A DNA stretch of 64,000 nucleotides, from NCBI GenBank assembly GCA_902562835.1, contig CACEUX010000001.1, forward strand, positions 1 through 64,000, written 5' to 3'. Positions within the stretch are counted from its first letter, which is position 1; every line of letters starts with the position of its first letter. The translations under genes and the position numbers were made by a program. The notes under the pieces are model-generated. The model was given only the letters and a program-made list of their open reading frames with translations. It was not told where the DNA came from and made no database searches. This DNA is from an uncultured Fidelibacterota bacterium (lineage in GTDB: Bacteria > Fidelibacterota > Marinisomatia > Marinisomatales > UBA1611). Below, piece after piece: positions 37,271 to 46,856 of this stretch.

Positions 37271-38704
37271 ATGAAAAATTTATCCATTATATCATACTTA
37301 TTTTTATTTTTACATAGTGCAGTATTTTTATTCTCCCAAAATCCCTTCTTAGAGATAAGACCATTTGCCCTTCCAAGCTTTGAACAGTATCCCGCATCAC
37401 AGTACGTAGACCATCACCATCCATACTCTAACCAAACTGACAATTTGTTCTTGAGGTTTGATGGAAGAGAATTTAGTGATGATGTTATTTACCCAAGTTG
37501 TTTATCTGGCTCTTCATGCTACGATGGTCATGCGGGGGTTGATTATTTTATGCCGTATGGAACACCTCTTTTAGCCCCGGCTAGTGGCTATGTTTTGTGG
37601 GCATCTTTTTCTGAGGCTGCAGATCCCTGCCCTGGGGGAATTACTCCAAACGGTGAACAGGGTACGATAATCATAGCACATGGGAATGATTATTTTACAG
37701 TTTATCTACATATGAGCCCTCCTCTGAATGTTGCTGTGGGACAGAACGTAGAAACGGGAGACACATTAGGTTTTGCCGGAAATAGTGGATGCGCTATCAA
37801 CACACACTTACATTTTGAAATTAGAAAAGGAAATTGGTTTTTTGATACAGTCGAACCATACGCTGTCGACCCCTTTGGCTGGTGGCATACCAGCTTTGAC
37901 CCCATCGAGAATTTCCGCGGTAACAGAAGTGAGTGGCTCTGGGTATCCAACGACCTAATAGATGATGGGGACAATGGTTTTCAAAGATTTCAGGGTCCCG
38001 ACTGGAGCTATTTGAACACCGGTTTCAACAATGATTCGTGGTCCGCACCTACCGCAAACAACATGGAAGAGAGTAGGCACTATGCTATCTGGGTTCCTTT
38101 TTTGGAGGACTCTGGAGAACACAATATTGATATATATATCCCTGAAGGCATTGAGGTTTCAACAGAAGCTATTTATGAGATAAGGATAAAAAGCTCATAT
38201 GGTACAAGCACAAAAACAGATATAGTTGTTGACCAAAGCCTAAACCAGGGGAGTTTCCAAACAATATCAACCCTGAGTCTACCTGCTGGTTCACAATCTA
38301 GCATTGTACTTCGAGACGTTGTTGGCGAATCATCAGAGGGGTCACGTGTGGTTTTTGACGCGATTCGATTTTCTCCAAACTTTACCACATCTACGCTCGA
38401 AGAGCCTAATAGCGGAGCCCAAAAAGGTAATGCGCTTGTTAAATCAGTTTTCCCCAACCCCTTTAACTCTATAGCTATAATTAATTATGAAACCACCATT
38501 GGAGGAAACATCATAATTAACATAGTAGATGCCCTTGGACGCAGAGTTTACAATGAACAAATATTTTATAGCAAACCTGGAAAACATTCCTTTATTTGGA
38601 ACGGTAAAACTGAATTTGGTAAAGAACTACCATCTGGGGTTTATTTAATTTCTTTTAGATCGAATGAGGCATTCTCAGCGGAAAAAGTATTATACCTAAA
38701 ATAG
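37271..38704 (+). CDS. Secreted M23 peptidase with golvesin-like and T9SS sorting domains
   Basis: A protein of 477 residues with a signal peptide (FLHSAVFLFSQ). The M23/LytM domain at about residues 60-205 has zinc motifs HAGVDYFMPYG and HLHFEIRKG. A middle beta domain at about residues 215-370 (QRFQGPDWSYLNTGF, VVFDAIRFSP) resembles the golvesin C-terminal/xanthan-lyase module. The last 80 residues are a sorting domain (VFPNPFNSIAIINYE, LPSGVYLISF). M23 enzymes cleave peptide bonds in peptidoglycan or in elastin-like proteins. Surface display argues for attack on foreign walls or matrix rather than self-growth. Confidence 0.88.
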   Translation: MKNLSIISYLFLFLHSAVFLFSQNPFLEIRPFALPSFEQYPASQYVDHHHPYSNQTDNLFLRFDGREFSDDVIYPSCLSGSSCYDGHAGVDYFMPYGTPLLAPASGYVLWASFSEAADPCPGGITPNGEQGTIIIAHGNDYFTVYLHMSPPLNVAVGQNVETGDTLGFAGNSGCAINTHLHFEIRKGNWFFDTVEPYAVDPFGWWHTSFDPIENFRGNRSEWLWVSNDLIDDGDNGFQRFQGPDWSYLNTGFNNDSWSAPTANNMEESRHYAIWVPFLEDSGEHNIDIYIPEGIEVSTEAIYEIRIKSSYGTSTKTDIVVDQSLNQGSFQTISTLSLPAGSQSSIVLRDVVGESSEGSRVVFDAIRFSPNFTTSTLEEPNSGAQKGNALVKSVFPNPFNSIAIINYETTIGGNIIINIVDALGRRVYNEQIFYSKPGKHSFIWNGKTEFGKELPSGVYLISFRSNEAFSAEKVLYLK

Positions 38705-38719
38705 GTTAAATTTGTTCAA

Positions 38720-41083
38720 ATGAAGACTGCTGTTTTGTTAGCTCCCTCACTGTTTATTTTAGCTTGTAGCCTGGGCTACATTTCTAATGTATCTGAAAAC
38801 AATAACCTAAATACGCATATGAAAGACATTAATATAGTTCCAAAGCCCACATCCATTAAGGCCAAAGGTGACTATATAGACATTAATAAAGTGGAAATAA
38901 TCATTGTTGAGAATAATTCGATCGAAGAAATAAATATTGCTGAATTGTTTCAATCCTTCTTAAACCCTATTAAAGGCTTAGGGATTTCTTCCATAAATAA
39001 AAGCAAGAAAAGAATACTGGTTTCTTTAAATACTCGTTACAATATACCAGAAGAAGGTTACACTCTGTCAATCAATGGCGATCAAAAAGTTGATTTAAAA
39101 GCATCTTCTGTCTCTGGTCTGTTTTATGGTTTTCAATCTTTTCGACAGCTTTGTGATCCAGAATTAGAAACAGGGTCAAGACCTACAAGCACAAAGGTTC
39201 CAATGTGCATAATTGAAGACTCCCCAAATTTCGGATATCGAGGCATGCACCTTGATGTATCAAGGCACTTTTTTGATGTACAGTTTGTAAAAACGTATAT
39301 AGACATGATAGCCCTTCATAAAATGAATGTATTCCATTGGCACTTGACAGATGATAACGGTTGGCGAATCGAAATAGATAAATACCCACTGTTAACCGAA
39401 AAATCAGCTTGGCGGGTTGATAGAAGACATGAACCATGGAAAAAACAGTCCCCTCCTTTAGAAAATGAGATCGCCACATATGGTGGGTATTATACCAAGG
39501 ATCAAATACGCGAGGTTGTTGAGTATGCATCCAAAAGAAATATTGCAGTTATTCCAGAGATTGAAATGCCAGGGCATACCTCTGAGGTGTTTTCCGCATA
39601 TCCAGAGCTTTCATGCAAAGGAGACTATATCCCTGTAAAGCCCGGTTCATACTGGCCCAACACTGATATTTTTTGCGCTGGAAACGACAAGGTCTTTACA
39701 TTTCTTGAAAATGTATTAGAAGAAGTAATTGACCTTTTTCCTGGGCGATATATTCATATTGGCGGTGATGAGGCAGATAAAATTAATTGGGAAAAGTGTC
39801 CCAAATGTCAAGATCGAATAGCGTCTGAAGGCCTAAAGAACGAAAACGAACTACAAAGTTGGTTCATCAAGAGAATTGAAAAATTTATTCTATCAAAAGA
39901 TAGAAAGCTTGTTGGCTGGGATGAAATTCTCGAGGGGGGCCTTGCAAAAACCGCCACCGTTATGAGCTGGAGAGGAATGGATGGCGGAATAGAGTCTGCT
40001 AAAAAAGGACATGATGTTATAATGTGCCCAACTTCACATTGCTACTTTGACTATTATCAGGCTAACCCTGAAACATCTCCGGAAGCTTTCGGCGGATACA
40101 CCACACTCAAAAAAGTTTACTCCTTTAATCCTGTTCCACCAGAACTTTCAAACGAAGAGGCTAAATTTATCTTAGGTGGCCAAGGCAATCTCTGGACCGA
40201 GTATGTTCAGACTCCAGACAGGGCCCAATATCAAGTTCTCCCGAGATTGTCAGCACTTTCAGAGGTGCTTTGGTCAGGACCGGGTTCTAATTCTTATGAA
40301 GATTTTTATTCTAGATTGAAAAAGCTGCTATTGAGGTTTGATATGATGGGGTGGGTATACGCTCCTGGGTCGTTTTTCGTAAACATTCTTTCCGAACAGA
40401 CAGAAGATAGCGGTTCCTATGCTATAAAACTGATTTCTGAAAAACCCGGAGAAGAAATAAGGTATACAACTGATGGGTCACCCCCGGCTAGCAATTCAGC
40501 TTTATATAAAAATCCAATTTTGTTAAACCAGAAAACAACAATAAAGGCTGCTTTGTTTATTGATCAATCGATAGCCGGAAAAGTTTCTGAAAAAACAATA
40601 TTCTTTAGCAAAGCAATCGGCAAAAAAATTAAATATCTTACATCCCATAGCAATAGATATACTGGAACCGGGATGCGAACACTTGTAAACGGTTTAACTG
40701 GAACCATTGCCCACAATGATGGATATTGGCAGGGTTGGCTTGAACAAGATTTAGAAGTGGTTATAGACCTTGAAGAAAGAGAAAGAATCATGGGTATTTC
40801 AATTGGTTTTTTAGAGTCGCACGGTGTTTGGATCTTCCTTCCAGTGGGTATCGAAATTTCATTTTCTAAGGATGGGGAATCTTATAAAAACCCTTTAATG
40901 ATTGAAGTAAAAGACGGTAAAAGAAATGGCTCAGCAAACCGTACTACGGTTCAAAGCCCAAAAATAAACCTGTCTGCGCGGTATATAAAGATCAAGGCTT
41001 TAAACAGGGGAACCTGTCCTGACTGGCATCATGGAGCAGGTAAAAAGTCATGGGTTTTTGCAGATGAGATATTTATTGAATAG
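38720..41083 (+). CDS. Beta-N-acetylhexosaminidase (GH20) lipoprotein
   Basis: A protein of 787 residues. The signal ends in a lipobox (LFILAC). A GH20b-like N domain at about residues 35-165 is followed by the GH20 barrel, with MNVFHWHLTDDNGWRIEIDKYP and the catalytic pair D350-E351 in HIGGDEADK. After about residue 555 come a chitobiase C-terminal module (EIRYTTDGSPPASNS) and an F5/8-like carbohydrate-binding region. It removes terminal N-acetylglucosamine or galactosamine from chitin, glycan or peptidoglycan pieces. It is 15 bp after the M23 peptidase, so the two may act on the same polymer. Confidence 0.93.
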   Translation: MKTAVLLAPSLFILACSLGYISNVSENNNLNTHMKDINIVPKPTSIKAKGDYIDINKVEIIIVENNSIEEINIAELFQSFLNPIKGLGISSINKSKKRILVSLNTRYNIPEEGYTLSINGDQKVDLKASSVSGLFYGFQSFRQLCDPELETGSRPTSTKVPMCIIEDSPNFGYRGMHLDVSRHFFDVQFVKTYIDMIALHKMNVFHWHLTDDNGWRIEIDKYPLLTEKSAWRVDRRHEPWKKQSPPLENEIATYGGYYTKDQIREVVEYASKRNIAVIPEIEMPGHTSEVFSAYPELSCKGDYIPVKPGSYWPNTDIFCAGNDKVFTFLENVLEEVIDLFPGRYIHIGGDEADKINWEKCPKCQDRIASEGLKNENELQSWFIKRIEKFILSKDRKLVGWDEILEGGLAKTATVMSWRGMDGGIESAKKGHDVIMCPTSHCYFDYYQANPETSPEAFGGYTTLKKVYSFNPVPPELSNEEAKFILGGQGNLWTEYVQTPDRAQYQVLPRLSALSEVLWSGPGSNSYEDFYSRLKKLLLRFDMMGWVYAPGSFFVNILSEQTEDSGSYAIKLISEKPGEEIRYTTDGSPPASNSALYKNPILLNQKTTIKAALFIDQSIAGKVSEKTIFFSKAIGKKIKYLTSHSNRYTGTGMRTLVNGLTGTIAHNDGYWQGWLEQDLEVVIDLEERERIMGISIGFLESHGVWIFLPVGIEISFSKDGESYKNPLMIEVKDGKRNGSANRTTVQSPKINLSARYIKIKALNRGTCPDWHHGAGKKSWVFADEIFIE

Positions 41084-41095
41084 CACTATGTGTTC

Positions 41096-41746
41096 CTAGG
41101 TGGGTTTAATTTCATCTGACTCTATTATATGAACACCATCTTGGAGTTTATCTAAATGATATATCATCCCCCTTGCAATGTTTTCAGCGTGAATTCCCCT
41201 GTATTTTTTTGCTACACCAATCATTAGTGGATTTAATATCGAAAAAACTACTTTCCACACTATTTCTCCAAGTCGAAATTCTTTGCGCTTACCCATAATT
41301 AGAGAAGGTCTAAATATATTTATTCTTGGAATCGAATATTCCTGAATCTGTTGCTCGACCTCCCCTTTTACTCTATTATAAAAGATGCTGGATGATGAAT
41401 CAGCTCCCATCGATGTTACAATTGAAAACGACTCTGCTTTATTCGATTCGGCCCACTTAGCAAGCTTAACCGGTAATTCAAAGTCAACAAAACGAAAGGC
41501 TTCCCTAGAGCCAGCTTTTTTAATAGTTGTGCCAAGGCAGCAAAACACGTGTTTACAGTGATCAAGTTTGGGGAAAGATTCTTCGTTTTTAAAATCGAAA
41601 ACAACCTCGGTCATCTTTTCTGAAGTTGGCAAGCCCTTTTTTCTCACTAGTGCTGTAACAGATGAATAGTCATCAGAGCTAAGAAGCTGGTCAACTAGAT
41701 GACCACCAACCAGGCCTGTTCCCCCAATAACTAAAGCATTCCGCAT
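41096..41746 (-). CDS. NAD(P)-binding Rossmann-fold protein (YbjT/HTATIP2-like)
   Basis: I use the ATG at 41746 (MRNALVIGGTGLVGGHLV), five codons after the GTG of the track, because the dinucleotide-binding motif then begins at the N terminus as usual. The protein has 216 residues. KHVFCCLGTTIKKAGSREAF and the region FSIVTSMGAD match the HTATIP2-type atypical short-chain dehydrogenases. The usual catalytic Tyr-Lys pair is replaced by a looser YNRVKGEVE. Substrate unknown. Convergent with the hexosaminidase gene 12 bp away. Confidence 0.82.
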   Translation of the reverse strand: MRNALVIGGTGLVGGHLVDQLLSSDDYSSVTALVRKKGLPTSEKMTEVVFDFKNEESFPKLDHCKHVFCCLGTTIKKAGSREAFRFVDFELPVKLAKWAESNKAESFSIVTSMGADSSSSIFYNRVKGEVEQQIQEYSIPRINIFRPSLIMGKRKEFRLGEIVWKVVFSILNPLMIGVAKKYRGIHAENIARGMIYHLDKLQDGVHIIESDEIKPT

Positions 41747-41849
41747 TAATTTGGAAACCACAAAGGGTAAGCCCTAAATATTAAAGAGGTCTGGTTTTTG
41801 TTAATCATCATAATGGTGCTTAGATTTTAATAAATAAATTGAGCACATA

Positions 41850-42389
41850 ATGAATAGAATTTTCTTTTTATTATTTTTAATAATAGTTGGGTGTTCATCA
41901 AAGACACCTGTGGATATGGAAGACGTATTATATGACCGATCCGGTCAGTACATTACCGATGACAATTACGACCCTTCCTTTCTTGGATTCATCTATAACC
42001 AAAAAGTATATAATGGCCCAGGTTTTCTTCGCTACAGAACAGGAGAAAAAAGAGAACAGGGAACACTAAAAAATGGGTTTAAGTCTGGCGCTTGGACGGG
42101 TTATGATAAAGAAGGAAATAAAAAATTCATTGGTGATTATAAACAGGGCAAGGCGCATGGGAAGTGGACCGGGTATCACGCGAATGGAGAAAAAAAATAT
42201 GAAGGCATGTATGAACTTGGCTTTCAAACGGGAAAGTGGTCTTATTACAACTCTGCTGGAAATAAAAATTTAGAAGAAGCTTATTTTGTTTGTACTGATG
42301 AGTGTAAAGATGAGCACCCCCCAGATCGCAGAGGCACTAAATATATCTGTGAAAAACTTGGAAGACTAAAAGAGAGTAAAAAGATTTAA
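41850..42389 (+). CDS. MORN-repeat lipoprotein
   Basis: A protein of 179 residues with a lipoprotein signal (IFFLLFLIIVGCSS). A few MORN/YwqK-type units follow: YRTGEKREQGTLKNGFKSGAW, then GNKKFIGDYKQGKAHGKW and GEKKYEGMYELGFQTGKW. It is a small relative of the 1004-residue protein at 12281. The C-terminal 35 residues carry a cysteine pair (CTDEC). The stop codon overlaps that of the convergent pyruvate kinase gene by 4 bp. Function unknown. Confidence 0.82.
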   Translation: MNRIFFLLFLIIVGCSSKTPVDMEDVLYDRSGQYITDDNYDPSFLGFIYNQKVYNGPGFLRYRTGEKREQGTLKNGFKSGAWTGYDKEGNKKFIGDYKQGKAHGKWTGYHANGEKKYEGMYELGFQTGKWSYYNSAGNKNLEEAYFVCTDECKDEHPPDRRGTKYICEKLGRLKESKKI

Positions 42390-43792
42390 TTTAGTTTTAG
42401 TACCGACAGGTAGTTTGTTGTCCCAGGAACCCCTACTGGAACACCACCAGTTATAACAAACTTTTCCCCCTCCTTCAAAAGACCATTATCTTTAAGAACT
42501 TTATTTGCGACTATAGGAATCTCGTCAGCCGATTCATATTCGTCAACCAATATAGGACTCACGCCCCATACAATTGAAAGCTGGCGACATATTTTTTTAG
42601 AGGGAGTCATAGCTATAATTCTAGAAGCCGACCTATACCGTGCGGCCATTCGAGCAGTGCTGCCACTGTGGGTCATGGTTACCAAAACATCAATATTTTG
42701 ATGAGTCGCAACCGAACATGCTGCTTGGCTTATTGCCATTGCAGTGTTGGTTGTTTTGTTTGTTGGCATCTCAATATTTCTCTGATAATTGATCGCAGAT
42801 TCTGTTTCTTTTATTACCCCCCTTAATACCCTTATAACCTTTTTAGGATGGTTCCCGATTGCAGTTTCACCAGTAACCATCAAAGCATCTGCTCCATCAA
42901 GAATTGAATTCGCAATATCACTAACCTCAGCTCGGGTCGGTACTGGGCGATTGGTCATAGAGTCGAGTATCTGTGTTGCGATAACAACAGGCTTACCAAG
43001 CTGATGTGCTTTTTCAACAACCTCCATTTGAACTAAGGGCACCTTTGAAACAGGAAGCTCTACCCCCAAGTCCCCTCTTGCAACCATGACAGCATCGAAG
43101 GACTCTATAATGCTGTTTAAGTTTTGCACTGCTTCCCACTTTTCTATTTTTGCCATGACGGGCGTGTTGTATCCAGCTTCTTTAATTTTGGAACTTATAA
43201 GAGAATAGTCAGATGGAGACCTAACAAAAGACAATGCTATCCAGTCTGCCTCTTTTTGCAGGGAAAGCAACAGGTCTTTTTCGTCTTGGTCAGTTAAAAC
43301 CGGTACATCTAGTGCTATTTCTGGGAAATTGACACCTTTTCCATTTTCTATAGCACCATCTTCTAAGGCTTCACATACCAGGGTCTGGTCTGTAATGTGC
43401 TCTAGGACCTTTAAGCTTACCCGACCATCATCAATTAATATTTGTGCTCCTGGGTTTACTTTTTGAAATCGCACTCTACTAGATACAGGTATTGTCCCAT
43501 TTTCAAATTTTTCATTGCTGAGTGCTATTTTATCCCCTTTTGTAATCAAAATTGGATATTCCAAATCTTTTACTCTTATTTTATGACCTGCAAGGTCAGC
43601 AAGAATAGTTGGCCGCAATCCAGAAGGCATTTCTAGGGACCTGATCAAATCAAAATAGCTTGCTTTATCGCGGGCTGAACCATGTGATAGATTAATACGA
43701 AAACAGGAAACACCATGGGAAATTAGTTTTTGCAATGTTTTTTTGTTTGCGCATGCGGGGCCCACAGTTGCAATGATCTTTGTTCGGTTCAT
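42386..43792 (-). CDS. pyk: Pyruvate kinase
   Basis: A protein of 468 residues. Barrel motifs include IATVGPAC, FRINLSHGSA and the active-site MAKIEKWEAVQNL with its catalytic lysine. VMVARGDLGVELP and ANSILDGADALMVTGETAIG are also family signatures. The C-terminal allosteric domain is present. It converts PEP and ADP to pyruvate and ATP. Occurrence with PPDK in the same window means the cell can run the PEP-pyruvate step in both directions with separate enzymes. Confidence 0.96.
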   Translation of the reverse strand: MNRTKIIATVGPACANKKTLQKLISHGVSCFRINLSHGSARDKASYFDLIRSLEMPSGLRPTILADLAGHKIRVKDLEYPILITKGDKIALSNEKFENGTIPVSSRVRFQKVNPGAQILIDDGRVSLKVLEHITDQTLVCEALEDGAIENGKGVNFPEIALDVPVLTDQDEKDLLLSLQKEADWIALSFVRSPSDYSLISSKIKEAGYNTPVMAKIEKWEAVQNLNSIIESFDAVMVARGDLGVELPVSKVPLVQMEVVEKAHQLGKPVVIATQILDSMTNRPVPTRAEVSDIANSILDGADALMVTGETAIGNHPKKVIRVLRGVIKETESAINYQRNIEMPTNKTTNTAMAISQAACSVATHQNIDVLVTMTHSGSTARMAARYRSASRIIAMTPSKKICRQLSIVWGVSPILVDEYESADEIPIVANKVLKDNGLLKEGEKFVITGGVPVGVPGTTNYLSVLKLN

Positions 43793-43827
43793 GCTTTTAG
43801 GCTATACCAACTGGGCTTTTGTTGAAT

Positions 43828-44199
43828 TCAATTTAATACCTGAGGAGCAACAAGCTGGAACCGCTCAATGGGAACATCAAATTCTTTGCCTGACTCATCC
43901 AGCATTCTAAAAGAACCTTCCATAAACCCTAAAGGTGTTGGCAAGGGGCAAAAGCTGGTATATGTAAAAAGATCATTGGGCTTAAGGATTGGTGTCTTTC
44001 CTACGACCCCTGGACCATAAATATCCTCTGCCCTACCCTGCCCATCCACAATGTGCCAATAGCGACTTAGAAGCTGTATAGTTTCTACAGACCGGTTAAC
44101 TATCTTAATTTGGTATGAGAAAAAGAAGTAGGATTTAATCGGGTCGGACCGCTCTGGCAAGTAATCAGGGTGAGTGAATATTTCAATGTTGTTTTTCAT
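43828..44199 (-). CDS. apaG: ApaG family protein
   Basis: A protein of 123 residues spanning the whole DUF525/ApaG fold. Conserved parts are FFFSYQIKIVNRS, LLSRYWHIVDGQGR, GPGVVGKTPILKP and the late GFMEGSFRML. ApaG domains are Fn3-like and found alone in bacteria and in F-box proteins of eukaryotes. The biochemical role is not settled. It lies 35 bp from pyk on the same strand. Confidence 0.93.
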   Translation of the reverse strand: MKNNIEIFTHPDYLPERSDPIKSYFFFSYQIKIVNRSVETIQLLSRYWHIVDGQGRAEDIYGPGVVGKTPILKPNDLFTYTSFCPLPTPLGFMEGSFRMLDESGKEFDVPIERFQLVAPQVLN

Positions 44200-44261
44200 A
44201 TAATAAAATTAGTTCCTTTATCTTTGTGATACGATTTATTCCATATAAATTTTAATTCCAT

Positions 44262-46055
44262 ATGAATGAAAACAGACAATCTCTTTATCTCTTTATTTTT
44301 ATAGCGTGTCTCGGATTTTTTTTAATTCAAGGCAATAAAACCGACTCATCTTTGGATATCACCCAAAATGAAATCATGGGACATATACGCTATTTATCTC
44401 ATGAGAACCGCGGTGGAAGGTATCCAGGCACACGAGGATCTAAAGATGTTATTTCATATATTATTAAACAGTTTAAATCGTATGGGTTAAAACCGGGGTC
44501 TAATGGATCATTTATACAACCCTTTGACATCACAACCGGCATAGAACTAGGTGAGGGAAACTATGCTGTTGCCAATGGCGACACACTCATTATAAATAGG
44601 GATTATATACCCCTAGCCTTTTCGGGCAGCTCTGAAACCTCAGGCTCTTTAGTTTTTGCTGGTTATGGTTTTAAAATCAACCAAGAAGACCTCCAGTGGA
44701 ATGATTACAAAGGCCTCGATGTTGATGGAAAATGGGTAGTAATAATGCGGCATAGCCCAGAGCGTCACACCCAACATTCTGTATATGCATCCCATTCCTC
44801 GCTTCACAAGAAAATGCTTGTTGCAAGAGACGAGGGCGCTGCTGGTGTTATATTTGTATCTCAAATAGAAGATGAAAACCTATATCCACTAACATATAAC
44901 CGTGGTTATAAAAACGCGGGTATTCCAGTTGTGCACTTATCCAATAAAGTTGCAGACAATTTATTTAAACCTTTCGGCTGGTCCAGGCAATCTATTCAGG
45001 AAACGATGAATCGCTCTTTGACATCAATTAATTTCAATTTGGGCAGCCTCACATTTTTTGCAAACGTTAAACTAACACACAAGACAACACGAGCGGCTAA
45101 TGTTGTGGGAACAATTAAGAGCGGAAATAGAAAATATAGAGATGAGTATATTGTTGTTGGTGCTCATTTTGACCATTTGGGAATGGGGGGCGCTGGGTCT
45201 GGGTCTAGAGATCCAGAGACACGATCCACTCACCCCGGAGCAGACGATAATGCATCTGGTGTTTCTGGTCTATTAGAGTTGGCACAAAAATTATCAGCTC
45301 AAAAAAGTAGGCTAAAACGTAGTATTGTTTTCATAGGTTTTGATGCTGAAGAAAAAGGATTGCTCGGGTCAAAACACTTTATAAAAAACTCCACAATCGA
45401 TATAAATAAAATAACCACAATGATCAACATGGATATGATTGGTAGAATGGTTGATTCCTCTCTTACTGTGGGCGGTGTGGGCACTTCGCCAGTATTTAAA
45501 CCACTGCTTGACAGTCTAAAGGCTGAAAGAACGTTTACCCTAGGGATGTCGAACGCTGGTTATGGACCGAGTGACCATGCTTCTTTTTATATAGAGGATG
45601 TTCCTGTCCTATTCTTTTTCACCGGTATTCATAATGACTATCACACACCCAGGGATACGTGGAAACAGATTAACCTTAGTGGAACAAAAACACTGCTTGA
45701 CCTTGTCTATGATGTTGTATTTCATCTATCAAGGGCAAAGAACCGGCCCGTTTTTTCTGAGGCTGGACCGAAGCAACGTCAAATGAAAAGCACATCTCTT
45801 AAGGTTACTCTTGGGGTCATGCCTTCTTATGTTGGAACAGAAATCGGGTTGAAAATAGATGGTCTTTCAGACCCTGATGGACCAGCAGCAAAAGCTGGAA
45901 TAAGAAAGGGGGATATTATTAAGGCGATTAATGGTAAGTCAATTAAAGATATATATGAGTACATGGAAAGGCTTGGAGAGCTTCGAGAAGGAATGACCGT
46001 GCCAGTAATGATTGATAGAGGCGATGAAGAAATAAAACTAAACGTAACTTTCTAA
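44262..46055 (+). CDS. Secreted M28 aminopeptidase with PA and PDZ domains
   Basis: A protein of 597 residues with a hydrophobic N-terminal leader (LFIFIACLGFFLIQG). A PA-like insert lies at about residues 120-250. The M28 domain holds the two-zinc ligands in VGAHFDHLGMG, HPGADDNASGV, GFDAEEKGLLGS, MINMDMIGRM and a late YHTPRDTW. A C-terminal PDZ domain (GPAAKAGIRKGDIIKAINGK) covers the last 95 residues. It probably trims amino acids from peptides outside the inner membrane, which could feed the peptide transporter at 30.5-35.5 kb. Convergent with the transglycosylase gene. Confidence 0.93.
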   Translation: MNENRQSLYLFIFIACLGFFLIQGNKTDSSLDITQNEIMGHIRYLSHENRGGRYPGTRGSKDVISYIIKQFKSYGLKPGSNGSFIQPFDITTGIELGEGNYAVANGDTLIINRDYIPLAFSGSSETSGSLVFAGYGFKINQEDLQWNDYKGLDVDGKWVVIMRHSPERHTQHSVYASHSSLHKKMLVARDEGAAGVIFVSQIEDENLYPLTYNRGYKNAGIPVVHLSNKVADNLFKPFGWSRQSIQETMNRSLTSINFNLGSLTFFANVKLTHKTTRAANVVGTIKSGNRKYRDEYIVVGAHFDHLGMGGAGSGSRDPETRSTHPGADDNASGVSGLLELAQKLSAQKSRLKRSIVFIGFDAEEKGLLGSKHFIKNSTIDINKITTMINMDMIGRMVDSSLTVGGVGTSPVFKPLLDSLKAERTFTLGMSNAGYGPSDHASFYIEDVPVLFFFTGIHNDYHTPRDTWKQINLSGTKTLLDLVYDVVFHLSRAKNRPVFSEAGPKQRQMKSTSLKVTLGVMPSYVGTEIGLKIDGLSDPDGPAAKAGIRKGDIIKAINGKSIKDIYEYMERLGELREGMTVPVMIDRGDEEIKLNVTF

Positions 46056-46061
46056 AATATA

Positions 46062-46856
46062 TTATTCAGCGCTAACTCTTTCTCGAATTTTTTCTGTTAA
46101 TTCTAAAACAGCCATTACATAATTGTCCGCATGGTTGTATGCATAGACCGCCTTATAAATGTCACCTTTTTTACCATAGTCCGCACTATTCGCCTTATAA
46201 CCATTCATCCTTAGATAGTTTGCTATGCTTCCCAAAACATCAGGCCAGCTGTATGGCTCTCGGACACCGTTTTCATTAAAATCTACAGAGTAATATGTGA
46301 AGCTTGATGGTATGAACTGACCAAATCCAAAGGCTCCTGCATAAGACCCACCTATTTCTTGAGTATCCAGGTTGTCATTATAGCAGTACTTTAAAAACTC
46401 TGCTAGTTCTTTAGTTGCCCACTTAGACCTTCTTGGCATTTCATGAATCTGGGAATACAGCGCATTAAACACAGAGTATTGAGAGTGATGAACACCATAG
46501 TTACTTTCAACGCCGGCTATTGTAACGATTATAAATGGGTCAACCAGATACTTTTTTGAAACGGACTGAATAAGGGTCTTGTTATCTTTGTAAAACTTCG
46601 CACCGGCCTTTATCCTTGATTCTTTTACAAAGATTTTTCTGTAATCTGACCATGATTTTTTCTCATATGGTTTAGCAAACCGCTCTGCAATTACTTTGTG
46701 TATTTCTACTTTATTGTGGGAGAATGCGTCTCTAACAAACTCTTCTGGGATTTCTCCGTTGAGTTTCTCAAGGACTAGGCGGTATGCTAGATCATCATCT
46801 GGCGACTTCGAAAAGGAAACTGCAATGATTAATAATAAATACTTTATGTTTTTCAA
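46062..46856 (-). CDS. Lytic murein transglycosylase (MltB-like)
   Basis: A protein of 264 residues with a signal-like start (YLLLIIAVSFSKS). The catalytic glutamate lies in VAGVESNYGVH, followed by AGAFGFGQFIPSSFTYY and WPDVLGSIANYL, all hallmarks of the SLT_2/MltB family. It cleaves glycan strands of peptidoglycan to form 1,6-anhydro-muropeptides. It lacks an obvious lipobox. Its start overlaps the end of the propeller gene by 4 bp, so they are likely co-translated. Confidence 0.9.
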   Translation of the reverse strand: MKNIKYLLLIIAVSFSKSPDDDLAYRLVLEKLNGEIPEEFVRDAFSHNKVEIHKVIAERFAKPYEKKSWSDYRKIFVKESRIKAGAKFYKDNKTLIQSVSKKYLVDPFIIVTIAGVESNYGVHHSQYSVFNALYSQIHEMPRRSKWATKELAEFLKYCYNDNLDTQEIGGSYAGAFGFGQFIPSSFTYYSVDFNENGVREPYSWPDVLGSIANYLRMNGYKANSADYGKKGDIYKAVYAYNHADNYVMAVLELTEKIRERVSAE

